The notes: a model not told the origin generated them from the sequence alone. Counted from the first letter of the stretch, positions 29,310 through 39,319 are shown. The stretch is 64,000 nucleotides of DNA from DASPJR01 sp035628505 (GCA_035628505.1 DASPJR010000149.1:1-64000); one strand, 5' to 3'. A program made the numbers and translations.

Positions 29310-29475
29310 GTTGGTATCTCCGCCTGCAACGCGACAATTTCCCCGTTTGACACGGGTACGGAATTCAATTCAATTCTCGCAAAGTGCAGAATTGATGATT
29401 ACCAAAACGAAAGAGAGTTCAATAATAAACATGGACTTAATCGACAAAAATTCTCAATTATCAGACAAAATTCCA

Positions 29476-29491
29476 ATTGCACTGGTGCAAT
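29476..29491. promoter_or_regulatory. perfect 7-bp-arm palindrome, possible operator
   Basis: ATTGCAC, two bases, GTGCAAT. It lies in the 220-base AT-rich gap between the start of the giant repeat-protein gene (29309, reading left) and the end of the LysR gene (29530). The loop is too small for a good terminator, so an operator upstream of the giant gene is the more likely reading. Confidence 0.35.
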
Positions 29492-29529
29492 ACATATAAA
29501 ATTGCGTGTTTCATCGATGTGCCCAATTT

Positions 29530-30450
29530 TCAGCCCCAGATCTCGCGCAAAGCTTTGAGCAGTTTTCGAAGCGCGAGACTTTCCTCCATGCCGGAGCGGA
29601 AGAGCAGGCCGAATGGCAGCGCGCCGCCTTTCAGCCTGCTTGAAACGTCGAAGCTGATTGTGTTCGGCTCTCGCGGCAGCGTGGATCGCTGCGAACTCTT
29701 GCTGCCGGAGCGCAGGAACGGAATGAACGCGGGGGCCAGACCTGTGCGCACGAACGCGCGCATCGTCTGCGAAAAAGTAACTTCCACGGCAATGATGAGC
29801 TTGCGGCCGGACTCCTTGAAGAGGCGTTCCGTAAGCTGCCGGCTCGGGGAATTCGGCTCGTAGACGATCAGCGGATATTTTGCGACCTCCGTAAATGATG
29901 GATTGTCCAGCTTCGCCAGCGGGTGCCCCGCCGGCACCAGCAGCGCCGCGCCAATCTGCCCGAGCGGTTCCCAGCGCAGCCCCTGCGGACGCTCCATCAG
30001 GTGCAGCAATCCCGCGTCGGCTTCGCCGGTCAGCACCGCTTGAATGACATCCCGCGTCGCACGCTCATGCATGCGCAACTGAATGTGCGGATTCTGGACC
30101 TTCAGCTTCAGCAGCGCCGGTGGCAGCGCCTCCATCGCCAGAAACTGATCGGCTGCGAGCACCAGCGGTTCGGACGACGCGGACGTCAGACGTTCCATGA
30201 CTTTTGGGAGACCATCGAAAAAAGGCGCGATAAAGTTGAACAGCTCGCGGCCTTCGGGCGTAAGTTCCGTACGCCGCGGCCCCGCCTGCCGGACCAGCAG
30301 CACGCCCAGATCCTCCTGCAGGCCTTTCACCTGCTGGTAAACGGCCGGCTGCCCAATTGGATACGAAAACTGCTGGGCCGCTTTCGTGTAATTGCCGTAG
30401 CGGGCAACGTTGAAAAATCCTTCGAGCTGATGCATGCGGATGCCCGGCAT
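29530..30450 (-). CDS. LysR-family transcriptional regulator
   Basis: A 306-residue regulator. The N-terminal winged helix (about 1-65) reads MHQLEGFFNVARYGNYTKAAQ, then GQPAVYQQVKGLQEDLG and the usual RRTELTPEGRELF. The rest is a periplasmic-binding-like effector domain. ATG 30450 is chosen over an upstream in-frame start because AGGAGG lies nine bases before it (30465-30460) and it fits the usual family start. In the recognition helix SQPAVS is replaced by GQPAVYQQV, a mild variant. The gene is divergent from the large membrane protein gene at 30571; a 24-base dyad lies between them. LysR proteins usually control themselves and the divergent neighbour. The inducer is unknown. Confidence 0.88.
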   Translation of the reverse strand: MPGIRMHQLEGFFNVARYGNYTKAAQQFSYPIGQPAVYQQVKGLQEDLGVLLVRQAGPRRTELTPEGRELFNFIAPFFDGLPKVMERLTSASSEPLVLAADQFLAMEALPPALLKLKVQNPHIQLRMHERATRDVIQAVLTGEADAGLLHLMERPQGLRWEPLGQIGAALLVPAGHPLAKLDNPSFTEVAKYPLIVYEPNSPSRQLTERLFKESGRKLIIAVEVTFSQTMRAFVRTGLAPAFIPFLRSGSKSSQRSTLPREPNTISFDVSSRLKGGALPFGLLFRSGMEESLALRKLLKALREIWG

Positions 30451-30471
30451 AAGCAGGTTCCTCCTATTAAC

Positions 30472-30495
30472 GTGAGTAATAGCATAATTATTTAC
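30472..30495. promoter_or_regulatory. imperfect dyad between divergent genes, candidate LysR operator
   Basis: GTGAGTAAT, six bases, ATTATTTAC: seven of nine positions of the two arms pair. It sits in the 120-base gap between the LysR gene and the divergent membrane-protein gene, 22 bases upstream of the LysR start codon. LysR sites typically are interrupted dyads with AT-rich cores. Assignment is by position and symmetry only. Confidence 0.45.
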
Positions 30496-30570
30496 CATCG
30501 ATTTTGAAAAGTGAAATGCCGTTTTATGATTCCTTTGGGTTAGCGGTCTCAGCCGCGGGAGGGAATCGAT

Positions 30571-33500
30571 ATGAGCAGTCGCCGCGTCGTCGAGGAGGCG
30601 CCTACACGCTCACTCGCCGAACGACTTTTCACACCCGAGAACGTGCGCATCCTGCAGAGTCTCGGGATTGGCATTATCTTCATCTCAGCCATTGCACTGG
30701 TAAGAAACCAGATCTGGGCAGGCGCCAATAACCTGGAGCGTTTGGGCATTCTCCTGGGCGGCACGCTGGGCTGTTATGCGCTGGGGGCGGCGCTTCACCG
30801 CTGGACATCGCTGCGCATCACCAGCCTGGCACTTCTAATTCTCGCTGAGCTGGCCCTGATTTTAAACAGTTACGCCGTTCTCCTGCCGGACTCAGGCCAG
30901 CACGCGCTTTACCCGTATTCCGCGGCCTCGTTGTGGACCGCGACGTTCCTGCTCTTCACGGCCATTTCGCACTGGCACGCGCGCACAATCAAGGAAGCAC
31001 TTTTTGACGCGTTCACCGTCTTCGGTGGATTCGCCGCCTGGGGCGCGGCGGCCTTGTGGCTCAACATGGATTGGCTGCTGCTGCCCGCGGCCTTTGTACC
31101 AGCGCTGGTGCTGTGCCGAGTCGCCGCCGCGAGGCACGCTCCGTCCGAGGAAGGCTTCAACCGCTGGAGCCTGGCATGGTGGCTGAAGCACGCCTGGGCG
31201 TACGGGTCTGTGCTGCTCGCCGTGACGATGCAGATCGCAGCGGTGATAGCGTCGCTGCGGGTCGATCCTCAAGGAGGAAATGAATTGGCTGCGCAGTTTC
31301 CGGCACATGCCGCGGGAATGGCGCTGCTGGCGATCCTGTGCCTGGTGCCGGAGCGCGCTCAAAAAGCTGGGCGGCTGCTTGCGCATGTTGGCAGTGCGCT
31401 GCTGGTGCTGCTTCCACTCCTGGCCGGGCTGGCGTGGGGCTGGACTCAGGCAGAAATGCTGCTCGCGCTGGCGCTTACCGGCGCGGCCGGGGTGCTGCTG
31501 AAAGCAGGGGTGAATCTGGCAGGCGAGCGCGCAACTTGCGTCTCGCCGGACCGTGCGAACAGCTTTGCGGCAAGCACGGCGGTGCTCGAAGACTGGGGTG
31601 AAGTCGCGGTGTCTGTCGCGTCGCTGGCTACTCTACTGAGCACATGCACGCAGCCGCTGAGCGTGGTGCCGCCGCTGATCGCGGTGCTGGTCTCAAGTAT
31701 TGGAACACTGTCCGGACGCAAGCTGGCGCCGTGGCTCGCGGCAGCACATGCCATCGTGCTGGGCGTGAGCGCCCGGGAAGCCTTTAACTGGGCGCCGACG
31801 ATGCTGCCGCTGCTTTGGATCGGTGCCGCGGGTTTGCTTTATTTGTGCTGCCGGCTGGCCACCCGCGTCACCAGCGCAGAATCGCGCGCGGATTCTTCAG
31901 ACGTCGCATTCCCGGCACATGGCCTGGCGATGATGGCAGCCAGCGTCCTGCTGTTCCACTCCCTGAATGGTACGGGCTGCTACACCGCCAGCTGGTGGCT
32001 GCTCGTCGCTTACGCACTGGGCGTGGCGGTGCTGCAGAAGAGCGCTCCGTTCCGGCACATCGCGCTAGTGCTTACGGCCCCGGCCTTGGGATTCACGCTA
32101 AAGAACGCCGGCATTCCAGCGAATGCAGCGGGACCGTATCTGTGTTTACTGGCGACCGGCGCGTTCGGCATCGAAGCTCTGGCGTGGCGGCGTGCGAAAG
32201 TCATCTCTGCAGGCGGCCTCTGGAGCATCGGGTTTATCGCTGCCCATGCGCTGCTGCATGTGCTGCTGGCCTGGGCGGCGGGTGCGCACGCCACGGTGGC
32301 GCTCTGCTGTGGATTGCTGGCGGCACTTTTGATCGCGATCTCTATCGTGATGCGTAAGAGCAGGCTGCTCGGCGCACTGACTGTAGAAATTGCGGCACTT
32401 GGGCTTGTGGCGTGCGCGGGCTTCAACATCCAGGCGCATCTCGGCTATGCGGATTTGTTCTGGCCGGCCGGAATGATGCTGGTGAGCGCAGCGGTGCTGG
32501 TGGCGGCAACGCTGGCGGAGTTCGTCGGCACTCGCCTGGTTAAGCTGAATTCCGCGGAAGTAGTCGATAGTGCGGTGCCGTTCCGCGTCGCGGGTGAACG
32601 CGTCGTGCTGGTGCTGTCGACACTTAGTTTTGCCAGCCTGATTTATCTGCACGCTCGCGGATGGGCCGTGCGCGAACTCATTATGCTGGGCACGGCCGGA
32701 TCCGTGTTGCCGCTCTATCTAAGCGCCCGATATCAGGCGCGTCGCGATGCGGCCAGACTTGGCCCTGCCGCCATACTGGCGGATATTCTGACGTTCGGCT
32801 TTCTGTCTCTGGCGGGCCTGGCCGCGTTGCAAACGGGTTTCTGGCGGCTGAATTGCAGCCCTGTGCTGAAACAGACGTGCGCGCTTTACTTCGGCGCATG
32901 CGGCATCTTCTCCGTGCTCAGCGGTGTGCTTGTGGGCGCTGCGCTTGCGCCTGTCGGGATTACGCTGTCTTTGCTGGGCTTGCTGGGCTCCGCGTATGGC
33001 GCGTGGCCGATTCCGGTCGAATCGTTTGGCGTGAGTGTCGCGATACTGGCACTCAGCTTGAGCCTGTTCGGACGCTGGTCGGCAACCACGCAGCGGTTTA
33101 CCCGCATGAGCATGGCCGCAAATACATGCGCGCTGGGAACGTTTGTTCTTTCCGCGGCGGTAATGCTTAACGGGCTCTTCCTGTGGCCTTCTGGAAATAT
33201 CTCCCTGTACGGCGTTGCGGGCTGGCTCGTGCTCACGGTCACCGCGGCGCTGTACGCGCTGCAGCGGCGTTCAGCTCTGGCGGGAACGGCGGCGAGCGCG
33301 TGCGCGGCGCTGGCGGCATGCGCGGCTCTGCGCTGGGCGGGGGTGGCGTGGCTGCAGTTCGGCCCTGGTTTGGGCTGCATTGCTCTTTCGGTGCTGCTGC
33401 TGCGACAGGCAGCACGGATGCGCGAACACACTAGCGTGGAAGCGTTTCCGCGGCGGCTGCAGAACGGCCTGCTGGGTCTGGCGGGTGCGTTCGCGTTCGC

Positions 33501-35271
33501 CGCCTTCGGAGTTGGCCTGGTCGGAGCGTTCTTCGGGTACCAGGGCAGTTTTGCCGTCACGCTGTTGGAACTGGCACTGGGTGCGGCGATGCTCAGCGTC
33601 GTTGCGCGCCACGAGAACTTGCGTTGGCCGCCGGCCCTGCCAATGGAGGTGTTGAGCTGGCTGCTGCTGGGCGGCAGCGTGTTCACCGCGGCCGATGTGT
33701 ACCCGATTGAACTTACCGGAGCACTCCCGGCGCTGCTGGGCGCAATTTTCCTGGTGCTTGGGATGGCGGCGGAATCCGTAGCGGGTGCGATGCTCGGCGC
33801 CGAGAAGCACTCCCCCACCCCCACGCCGTTCCTCGAGACGCGGTTCGGCGCGGCGGCGGTTCTGGCGGTTTTTGGAATTGTTAAGTCGTTCGTGCAGCAG
33901 CACGCGATTGAGCCCGCGATCGTGCTGCAATGGCAGAGCCTGTTCAGTGCCTCGCTGCTGGCAATTTTCATGAGCATGGCGCGCTCATCCAATGACGCAC
34001 GCTGGACGGGGTGGATCCGCGTCGTTGCCTCTGCAGCGGGCTTCGTGGTGCTGCTGCCGGCGTCGTATCTGTGCTTCCTTAAATCCATGTCGACGGGCAG
34101 TTCGTTCGGGGCCCTTTGGTTCATGCTGCTGTTGCCAGTGCTCTGGGCGGCGGCGCACGTCCTCGATCGAGAAAAGCTGAGCGTGCAGAGCGCCATGGCG
34201 AAGCTCGCCGTGGCATTGGTGAATGCGGGCGCGCTGACGCTCGCATTCACGAACAACGCTGATCATCTCCCGATCGTACCGGCCCTTGTGCTCGCTCTGA
34301 TCGCCATGCAGGCAGCGTTCGCGCGGCGCCTGAGCGAGCGGCCGGAGTTCACACAGGTAGCGGGCCTTGCGGCGACGGCCGCGGTGCTGTTTGGTGTGCG
34401 GCAACTCATCGGTTACGGCCTTGACCTGACACCGTGGTTTGGCGAGATGCCGCTGCTGGGGTTGCTTGGCGTGGGGCTGCTCGGTGCGGGCGCGTACTGG
34501 CGCGTCGACGAAGATCCGCGCGGGCGCAGTGTGCTGGGGCTGCTTGGCGCAACGCTGACTCTGATCGCCCTGGCATTCAGCGCGCAGCAGTGGCTGCTAT
34601 CAGGTGCGGACGTGCGCAGCATGCCGGGAATCGATGTGCTGCGCCGAGACGCTTTCACCGTGTGTGTGCTGCTGGTGTCTGCCACGGCGATGGGCGCGCG
34701 CTACTGGCTCGACTTTGCGGCCGGCGGGGTTGTGGCGCCAGTGTGCGCGATGGCGGGATACCTCCTGTTTGTATTCCGCGCACCGATTCACGAGTGGGAA
34801 TGGATCACCTTGCCGGTCGCCGCGTTCCTGTTCCTGTGGGCACGCGAGCAGGCACTTCAGGAAAGCGAAAACGAGCGGCCGAGTGCAGGAACGAACGTGC
34901 TGCTGGGCCTGGCCAGTGCGGCGGCATTGATTCCCTCATTTGTGCAGGCTGTGCCGTATGAACCAGGCGCGCTCTACCACGTGCTGCTGCTTTTCCTCAC
35001 GGGAATGGCGCTGGTCCTCGGCGCCATGGCCACCCGGCGGAAGATCCCACTGCTTTCCGCGAGCGGCACGATTTTGCTGCTCACAATTGTGAAAGCCATT
35101 CAGTGGGCGTCGCTGCGTCAGGAGCTGTTGCTGCCGTTCATTGGGATCATCGTCGGCTTTGGTGTGCTGGGGCTGGGAACGTTGTTCGAAGCGCGGATGA
35201 ACCGCGCGATCCGCAATGCCGTCGATCTGGCGAAGGCCGAGGCGCGGATGTTCTGGATTTCATGGCAATAA
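30571..35271 (+). CDS. very large polytopic membrane protein, DUF2339-like
   Basis: A 1566-residue protein made almost entirely of hydrophobic helices, probably 35 or more membrane segments, rich in Ala and Leu. The beginning (ERLFTPENVRILQSLGIGIIFISAIALVR) and overall build resemble DUF2339-type membrane proteins, whose function is not known to me; the match is loose. The long minus-strand ORFs opposite it are shadows of its Ala/Leu-rich codons. The gene is transcribed away from the LysR gene and followed 16 bases later by an amidohydrolase gene, so they may share a transcript. Confidence 0.75.
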   Translation: MSSRRVVEEAPTRSLAERLFTPENVRILQSLGIGIIFISAIALVRNQIWAGANNLERLGILLGGTLGCYALGAALHRWTSLRITSLALLILAELALILNSYAVLLPDSGQHALYPYSAASLWTATFLLFTAISHWHARTIKEALFDAFTVFGGFAAWGAAALWLNMDWLLLPAAFVPALVLCRVAAARHAPSEEGFNRWSLAWWLKHAWAYGSVLLAVTMQIAAVIASLRVDPQGGNELAAQFPAHAAGMALLAILCLVPERAQKAGRLLAHVGSALLVLLPLLAGLAWGWTQAEMLLALALTGAAGVLLKAGVNLAGERATCVSPDRANSFAASTAVLEDWGEVAVSVASLATLLSTCTQPLSVVPPLIAVLVSSIGTLSGRKLAPWLAAAHAIVLGVSAREAFNWAPTMLPLLWIGAAGLLYLCCRLATRVTSAESRADSSDVAFPAHGLAMMAASVLLFHSLNGTGCYTASWWLLVAYALGVAVLQKSAPFRHIALVLTAPALGFTLKNAGIPANAAGPYLCLLATGAFGIEALAWRRAKVISAGGLWSIGFIAAHALLHVLLAWAAGAHATVALCCGLLAALLIAISIVMRKSRLLGALTVEIAALGLVACAGFNIQAHLGYADLFWPAGMMLVSAAVLVAATLAEFVGTRLVKLNSAEVVDSAVPFRVAGERVVLVLSTLSFASLIYLHARGWAVRELIMLGTAGSVLPLYLSARYQARRDAARLGPAAILADILTFGFLSLAGLAALQTGFWRLNCSPVLKQTCALYFGACGIFSVLSGVLVGAALAPVGITLSLLGLLGSAYGAWPIPVESFGVSVAILALSLSLFGRWSATTQRFTRMSMAANTCALGTFVLSAAVMLNGLFLWPSGNISLYGVAGWLVLTVTAALYALQRRSALAGTAASACAALAACAALRWAGVAWLQFGPGLGCIALSVLLLRQAARMREHTSVEAFPRRLQNGLLGLAGAFAFAAFGVGLVGAFFGYQGSFAVTLLELALGAAMLSVVARHENLRWPPALPMEVLSWLLLGGSVFTAADVYPIELTGALPALLGAIFLVLGMAAESVAGAMLGAEKHSPTPTPFLETRFGAAAVLAVFGIVKSFVQQHAIEPAIVLQWQSLFSASLLAIFMSMARSSNDARWTGWIRVVASAAGFVVLLPASYLCFLKSMSTGSSFGALWFMLLLPVLWAAAHVLDREKLSVQSAMAKLAVALVNAGALTLAFTNNADHLPIVPALVLALIAMQAAFARRLSERPEFTQVAGLAATAAVLFGVRQLIGYGLDLTPWFGEMPLLGLLGVGLLGAGAYWRVDEDPRGRSVLGLLGATLTLIALAFSAQQWLLSGADVRSMPGIDVLRRDAFTVCVLLVSATAMGARYWLDFAAGGVVAPVCAMAGYLLFVFRAPIHEWEWITLPVAAFLFLWAREQALQESENERPSAGTNVLLGLASAAALIPSFVQAVPYEPGALYHVLLLFLTGMALVLGAMATRRKIPLLSASGTILLLTIVKAIQWASLRQELLLPFIGIIVGFGVLGLGTLFEARMNRAIRNAVDLAKAEARMFWISWQ

Positions 35272-35287
35272 ATAAGGAGGGGGCGAC

Positions 35288-36313
35288 ATGAGCACAAAAA
35301 CACTGCCGATTATTGATGTGCACACACATCTGGCCGGACTGGGACATGGCGATACGCGCTGCTTTATCTCCGAAAAAAAGTTCAACAGCGCGCTGTACCG
35401 CCTGATGCGCTACAAGCTCGGTGTTTATAATGCGCACAAAGAAAATCGCCTTGACCAGGCTTACCTGGAACGGCTGGATCAGGACGTTGCATGCGCAATC
35501 GAGAGTCACGCTCTGCATGCGGTTGTCGTCTTCGCGCATGAGCGGATCTACAGCGATACTGGAGAATTGCAGCGCTCAGGGCAGGAGCTATATGTGCCCA
35601 ACGAATACGCGTTTGCCTGCTGCGAGCGGCAGGAGATGCGGGGCCGTTTCCTGCCGGCAATGTCCGTGCATCCATACCGCGCAGACGCGATCGACGAGAC
35701 GGAAAAGTGGATCGAACGCGGCGCGGTCGCGATGAAGTGGCTGCCGAATTCGCAGAACATGAACCCATCCGATCCGCGCTGCCTTAGAATCTACGACCTG
35801 CTTGCGCGGCACGACATTCCGCTGATCGCGCACACGGGAGGCGAGCACACCGTCTCGATCTTGCGCGCGGAGCTCGGGGATCCGGCGCTGCTGCGGCCGG
35901 CGCTGGATCGCGGCGTGAAAGTCATTGTGGCACACTGTGGAACCAAAAGCGGACTATTCGACACCAATTGGCTTCCGCGTTTCTGCGAACTGGCACGCGC
36001 CTATCCCAACTGCTGGGGAGATACTTCCGCGTTCTGCACGCCCGGCCGCACCCGCTGGATGACGCGCATTCTGCGCGAAAGCGATGTCGTCGAAAAACTC
36101 ATTCATGGCAGCGATTACCCCGTGCCTCCCGCAGCATGGACGTCCCTGTTTAAGCTCGGATGGCGGCGGACGTGTTCGCTTCAGCGGACGTGGAGTTTCC
36201 TCGAGCGCGACATCGCGATCAAACGTGAGTACGGCTTTCCCGAGCGAGTCTTTACGAATGCGGCGCGGGTTCTGCCCGCTTCAGCATTGCAGCGCTGGGG
36301 CGTTGCCTGCTAG
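35288..36313 (+). CDS. amidohydrolase-2 family metal-dependent hydrolase
   Basis: A 341-residue TIM-barrel hydrolase. Metal-binding residues of the family are present: His12 and His14 in IIDVHTHL, Lys150 in AMKW, His182 in AHTGGEH, His216 in VAHCG and Asp276 in HGSDYP. The start has a strong AAGGAGGGGG site. The family includes decarboxylases and hydrolases acting on small carboxylic acids or lactones; the substrate cannot be read from sequence. It follows the large membrane protein gene by 16 bases and is followed by the acyltransferase fusion gene after 48 bases. Confidence 0.85.
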   Translation: MSTKTLPIIDVHTHLAGLGHGDTRCFISEKKFNSALYRLMRYKLGVYNAHKENRLDQAYLERLDQDVACAIESHALHAVVVFAHERIYSDTGELQRSGQELYVPNEYAFACCERQEMRGRFLPAMSVHPYRADAIDETEKWIERGAVAMKWLPNSQNMNPSDPRCLRIYDLLARHDIPLIAHTGGEHTVSILRAELGDPALLRPALDRGVKVIVAHCGTKSGLFDTNWLPRFCELARAYPNCWGDTSAFCTPGRTRWMTRILRESDVVEKLIHGSDYPVPPAAWTSLFKLGWRRTCSLQRTWSFLERDIAIKREYGFPERVFTNAARVLPASALQRWGVAC

Positions 36314-36361
36314 TATGCTGGCCTATCAGTACCGCACGTATCCGCTTTTAAAGGAACCGTT

Positions 36362-39295
36362 ATGGCCCTGGCCCGCTGGATTGGCGCTCGCGCCCGATAC
36401 CTGGTACGACGCCTGGTCCGGTTCTATTACCCGCAGATCGAGGTCACGGACGCAGAGCGCGTCCCGGCGAGCGGCCCGGTGCTCTTCGTGGCCAATCATC
36501 CCAATTCGCTGATCGATCCGGTCATCATCGGCATTGTCGCTAAGCGGCCGGTGCGCTTCCTTGCTAAGGCACCGCTGTTCGATGTGCCCGTTCTCGGCCG
36601 GCTCATGCGGGCACTCGGAATGGTTCCCGCGTATCGCGCCAGCGACGATCCTGCGCAGCTCTCGCGCAACACCGAGTCCCTTGGTGCCGGAGCGGAGATC
36701 CTTACTGCCGGCGACGCGCTGGGCCTCTTCCCTGAAGGAAAGACGCACGACGCGGCGAAAGTTGAAATGATTCGTTCGGGCGCGGCCCGCATCGCCATGC
36801 AGGCGCTCGAGAAAGGCGCAAGCACGCTCAAGGTCGTGCCGCTCGGAATTAATTACGAACGCAAAGAGGACGCGCGCACGGCTGTGTGGGTACGTGTCGG
36901 CGAGCCCATCGATGTCGCGAAGTTGCTGGAAAGCGCGGGTGACGCGAGCAAAGCCACGCGGCGTCTAACCGCCGAGATCGACCGCCAGCTCAAAGCGCTC
37001 GTCGTTCACTTGAACGACGACAAGCTTGAGCCGCTTGTCGCCGAACTGGAGATTCTCTTTCCAGCGCGAGGCGCTCTCGCCCGGCAGACCGCCGCGCCGC
37101 TGCGCCAGCGCAAACGCATTGCTGACGCAATGAATTACTTCATGGAGCACGACCGGGCGCGTGCAGAAGAACTGCTCACGCGGCTCACGGCGCACCGTGA
37201 GCGGCTTGCGCTGAGCGGGTTGAGTATGCACTTGCCCGTCATGCGTCAGCGCCGTCGGCAGCTGTTCTTCAAGATGGCCACCGATCTGCTCTGGCTGATC
37301 GCGTTCTTTGTTCCCGCGCTTATTGGCACCATTCATCACCTGCTGCCGTTCCTGTTGATCCGCTTGATTACGCCGCGCGTGCAGACTCCAGGGCGCTCCA
37401 GCATTTCGCTGTCACGGTTGCTGCTGGGTCTGCCGCTTTACGGAGCTGCATATGCGGGCGCCTTCTGGTTCATGTGGCACTTTGAATTTCGTCCGTGGGC
37501 AATGTGTGCGTGGCTCATTCTTATGCCCATGGCCGGCCTCGTCGCATTGGAGTACTGGTCGCGTGCTCGCGGAGCCGCGTCCGTCTGGTGGCAGCAATTC
37601 CGTCTCGTGCTGCAGCGCGAGAACCTCCGCGCTCTTCGTCTCGAGCAGGAAGCGCTTGAGCAGCAGCTGCAGGACCTTGCTGCGGCCTACCAGAAGATCG
37701 TACCGGTCGAGGATGGTCCAGAACGCAGCCGTCGCCGTGATTCTGTTTTCAGCCGCCGCACACTGCGGTGGGCGACCTCATCACTGGCGTGCTTTGGAGT
37801 ACTGTGGGCGGTGCTGCAGCTTCGTGAAAAGCCCATCGCCGAACTCGCTGCACCCGCCCCCGTTCTAACGGCACTGTCGTCCGGCGAACTGGCCACGTCC
37901 ATCAAGGCGGACGAAAAAGCCCTGACCGATGTCATTGCCGGGCTCATTGAGCTGGAGTCTCGCGCGCTGCAGATCCGCGAAGAGTTCGCGAGCGGCAAGC
38001 GCAGTTACTACTCACAGGCTGACAACGACATCGTCCGCCAGAGTCTGCTGACATTCCTTAATTACCGCGCGGCACTCTTCCGGATTGTCTGGAAGTACCA
38101 GAACCATGCGCAGGTTTCCGATGCGCCTTTGCGGTCGCGCGCGTTTCTATGCAATTACGCGGCAGCCGCAGTGCTTCACGAAGCGGCGCTGAAATTTATC
38201 TCGCAGTACTCTGCCGAGGAGCACGTTCGCAAGCTCAACGAAGCCGAGCCCAACTGCGGCATTCCGCCAAAAGTCTACGATACCGTCCGCCATAATATGA
38301 TCCGCTTCGAAACTGAAGCGCTGCTCAAGGGAGCACATGCGAATTATCTGGCCCGGCGCGCTGAATTTGAAACGCTTGGCCTGCTGAAAGAGGAGCCACA
38401 CGCCGGCTTTCACGCCGCAATCCTGCGTTCGCGGCAGACGGCCGAGACGCTTGGGCCGAACATCTGGAAAGAAAAAGCCGTGATCTCGCTGGACGCCACG
38501 CGCCAGACAGGAAAAGGCGCCGCTTACCAGATGCAGTCGCTCGTCGCCGCGTGGATCGGCGACACGAAAATCCGTGCCCCCCGCGGCGGACAAACATTGA
38601 TCGGCGATCAACGCGCCGCCGAGCTGCGCAAGATGCTCAAGCCCGGGGATATCCTCCTCGAGCGGCGCAACTGGTTTCTTTCGAATGCGTTTCTGCCTGG
38701 CTACTGGCCGCACGCCGCGTTGTACGTCGGCACGCCTGAAGAGCTCGCCTCAATGGGGCTCGACAAAGATCCGCGTCTGGCGCGGCACTGGTCGCGATTT
38801 GCCGAAAAGGACGAGCATGGCCATCCGCATGTCATTGTGGAAGCGCTCAGCGAAGGCGTTGTTTTTGCCAGCCTCGAGCATTCCATTGGCGGTGGCGATT
38901 CAGTCGCCGTGCTGCGCCCGCGGCTTTCGGATGAGCAGATCCGCGAAGCAATCTGCCGCGGCTTTTCGCATGCGGGTAAGCCGTACGACTTTGAATTCGA
39001 CTTCTTCAGCACCGACAAGATTGTCTGCACCGAACTGGTGTTCCGCGCCTACGACGGTGCCATTCAATTCCCGCTTGTTGATGTGCTTGGGCGCAAGACG
39101 CTGCCTGCCGTCGAGATCGTGCGTAAGTTTGCGGTCGAGCACGGTCGATCGAACGCGCAATTGGAATTAGTGCTGTTCCTGGATGGTGAAGAATCCAGCG
39201 GTCAGGCGGTGGCACGCGATGTTGAAGCGTTCAAAGCCACGCTGCACCGGCCGGGGATGACGTGGCTGCAGGGTCTAGTGCCGGATGGGAAGTGA
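36362..39295 (+). CDS. PlsC-type acyltransferase fused to YiiX/NlpC-like hydrolase
   Basis: A 977-residue two-headed membrane protein. The N-terminal part (about 30-200) is a glycerolipid acyltransferase domain with NHPNSLIDP (five rather than four residues between His and Asp, as in GPAT/Gat1-like enzymes) and FPEGKTHD. Three or so membrane segments follow (about 305-400), then a coiled-coil-like stretch (about 420-450), another membrane segment (about 465-485) and a helical region. The C-terminal part (about 755-930) looks like a permuted NlpC/P60 (YiiX/YebB-type) cysteine hydrolase, with likely catalytic His784 in WPHAALYVG and Cys889 in VCTELV. It may combine phospholipid acylation with a lipid- or peptide-bond hydrolase. 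Third gene of a plus-strand row. Confidence 0.85.
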   Translation: MALARWIGARARYLVRRLVRFYYPQIEVTDAERVPASGPVLFVANHPNSLIDPVIIGIVAKRPVRFLAKAPLFDVPVLGRLMRALGMVPAYRASDDPAQLSRNTESLGAGAEILTAGDALGLFPEGKTHDAAKVEMIRSGAARIAMQALEKGASTLKVVPLGINYERKEDARTAVWVRVGEPIDVAKLLESAGDASKATRRLTAEIDRQLKALVVHLNDDKLEPLVAELEILFPARGALARQTAAPLRQRKRIADAMNYFMEHDRARAEELLTRLTAHRERLALSGLSMHLPVMRQRRRQLFFKMATDLLWLIAFFVPALIGTIHHLLPFLLIRLITPRVQTPGRSSISLSRLLLGLPLYGAAYAGAFWFMWHFEFRPWAMCAWLILMPMAGLVALEYWSRARGAASVWWQQFRLVLQRENLRALRLEQEALEQQLQDLAAAYQKIVPVEDGPERSRRRDSVFSRRTLRWATSSLACFGVLWAVLQLREKPIAELAAPAPVLTALSSGELATSIKADEKALTDVIAGLIELESRALQIREEFASGKRSYYSQADNDIVRQSLLTFLNYRAALFRIVWKYQNHAQVSDAPLRSRAFLCNYAAAAVLHEAALKFISQYSAEEHVRKLNEAEPNCGIPPKVYDTVRHNMIRFETEALLKGAHANYLARRAEFETLGLLKEEPHAGFHAAILRSRQTAETLGPNIWKEKAVISLDATRQTGKGAAYQMQSLVAAWIGDTKIRAPRGGQTLIGDQRAAELRKMLKPGDILLERRNWFLSNAFLPGYWPHAALYVGTPEELASMGLDKDPRLARHWSRFAEKDEHGHPHVIVEALSEGVVFASLEHSIGGGDSVAVLRPRLSDEQIREAICRGFSHAGKPYDFEFDFFSTDKIVCTELVFRAYDGAIQFPLVDVLGRKTLPAVEIVRKFAVEHGRSNAQLELVLFLDGEESSGQAVARDVEAFKATLHRPGMTWLQGLVPDGK

Positions 39296-39319
39296 GTAGA
39301 GAGCGGGATAACCTGTGCC

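Noticed and set aside
32886..34256. 456-codon minus-strand ORF opposite the large membrane protein
   Set aside because: It is Ala/Ser/Pro-rich low-complexity translation of the complementary strand of a GC-rich, Ala/Leu-rich gene; the plus-strand frame has membrane helices throughout and a good start.
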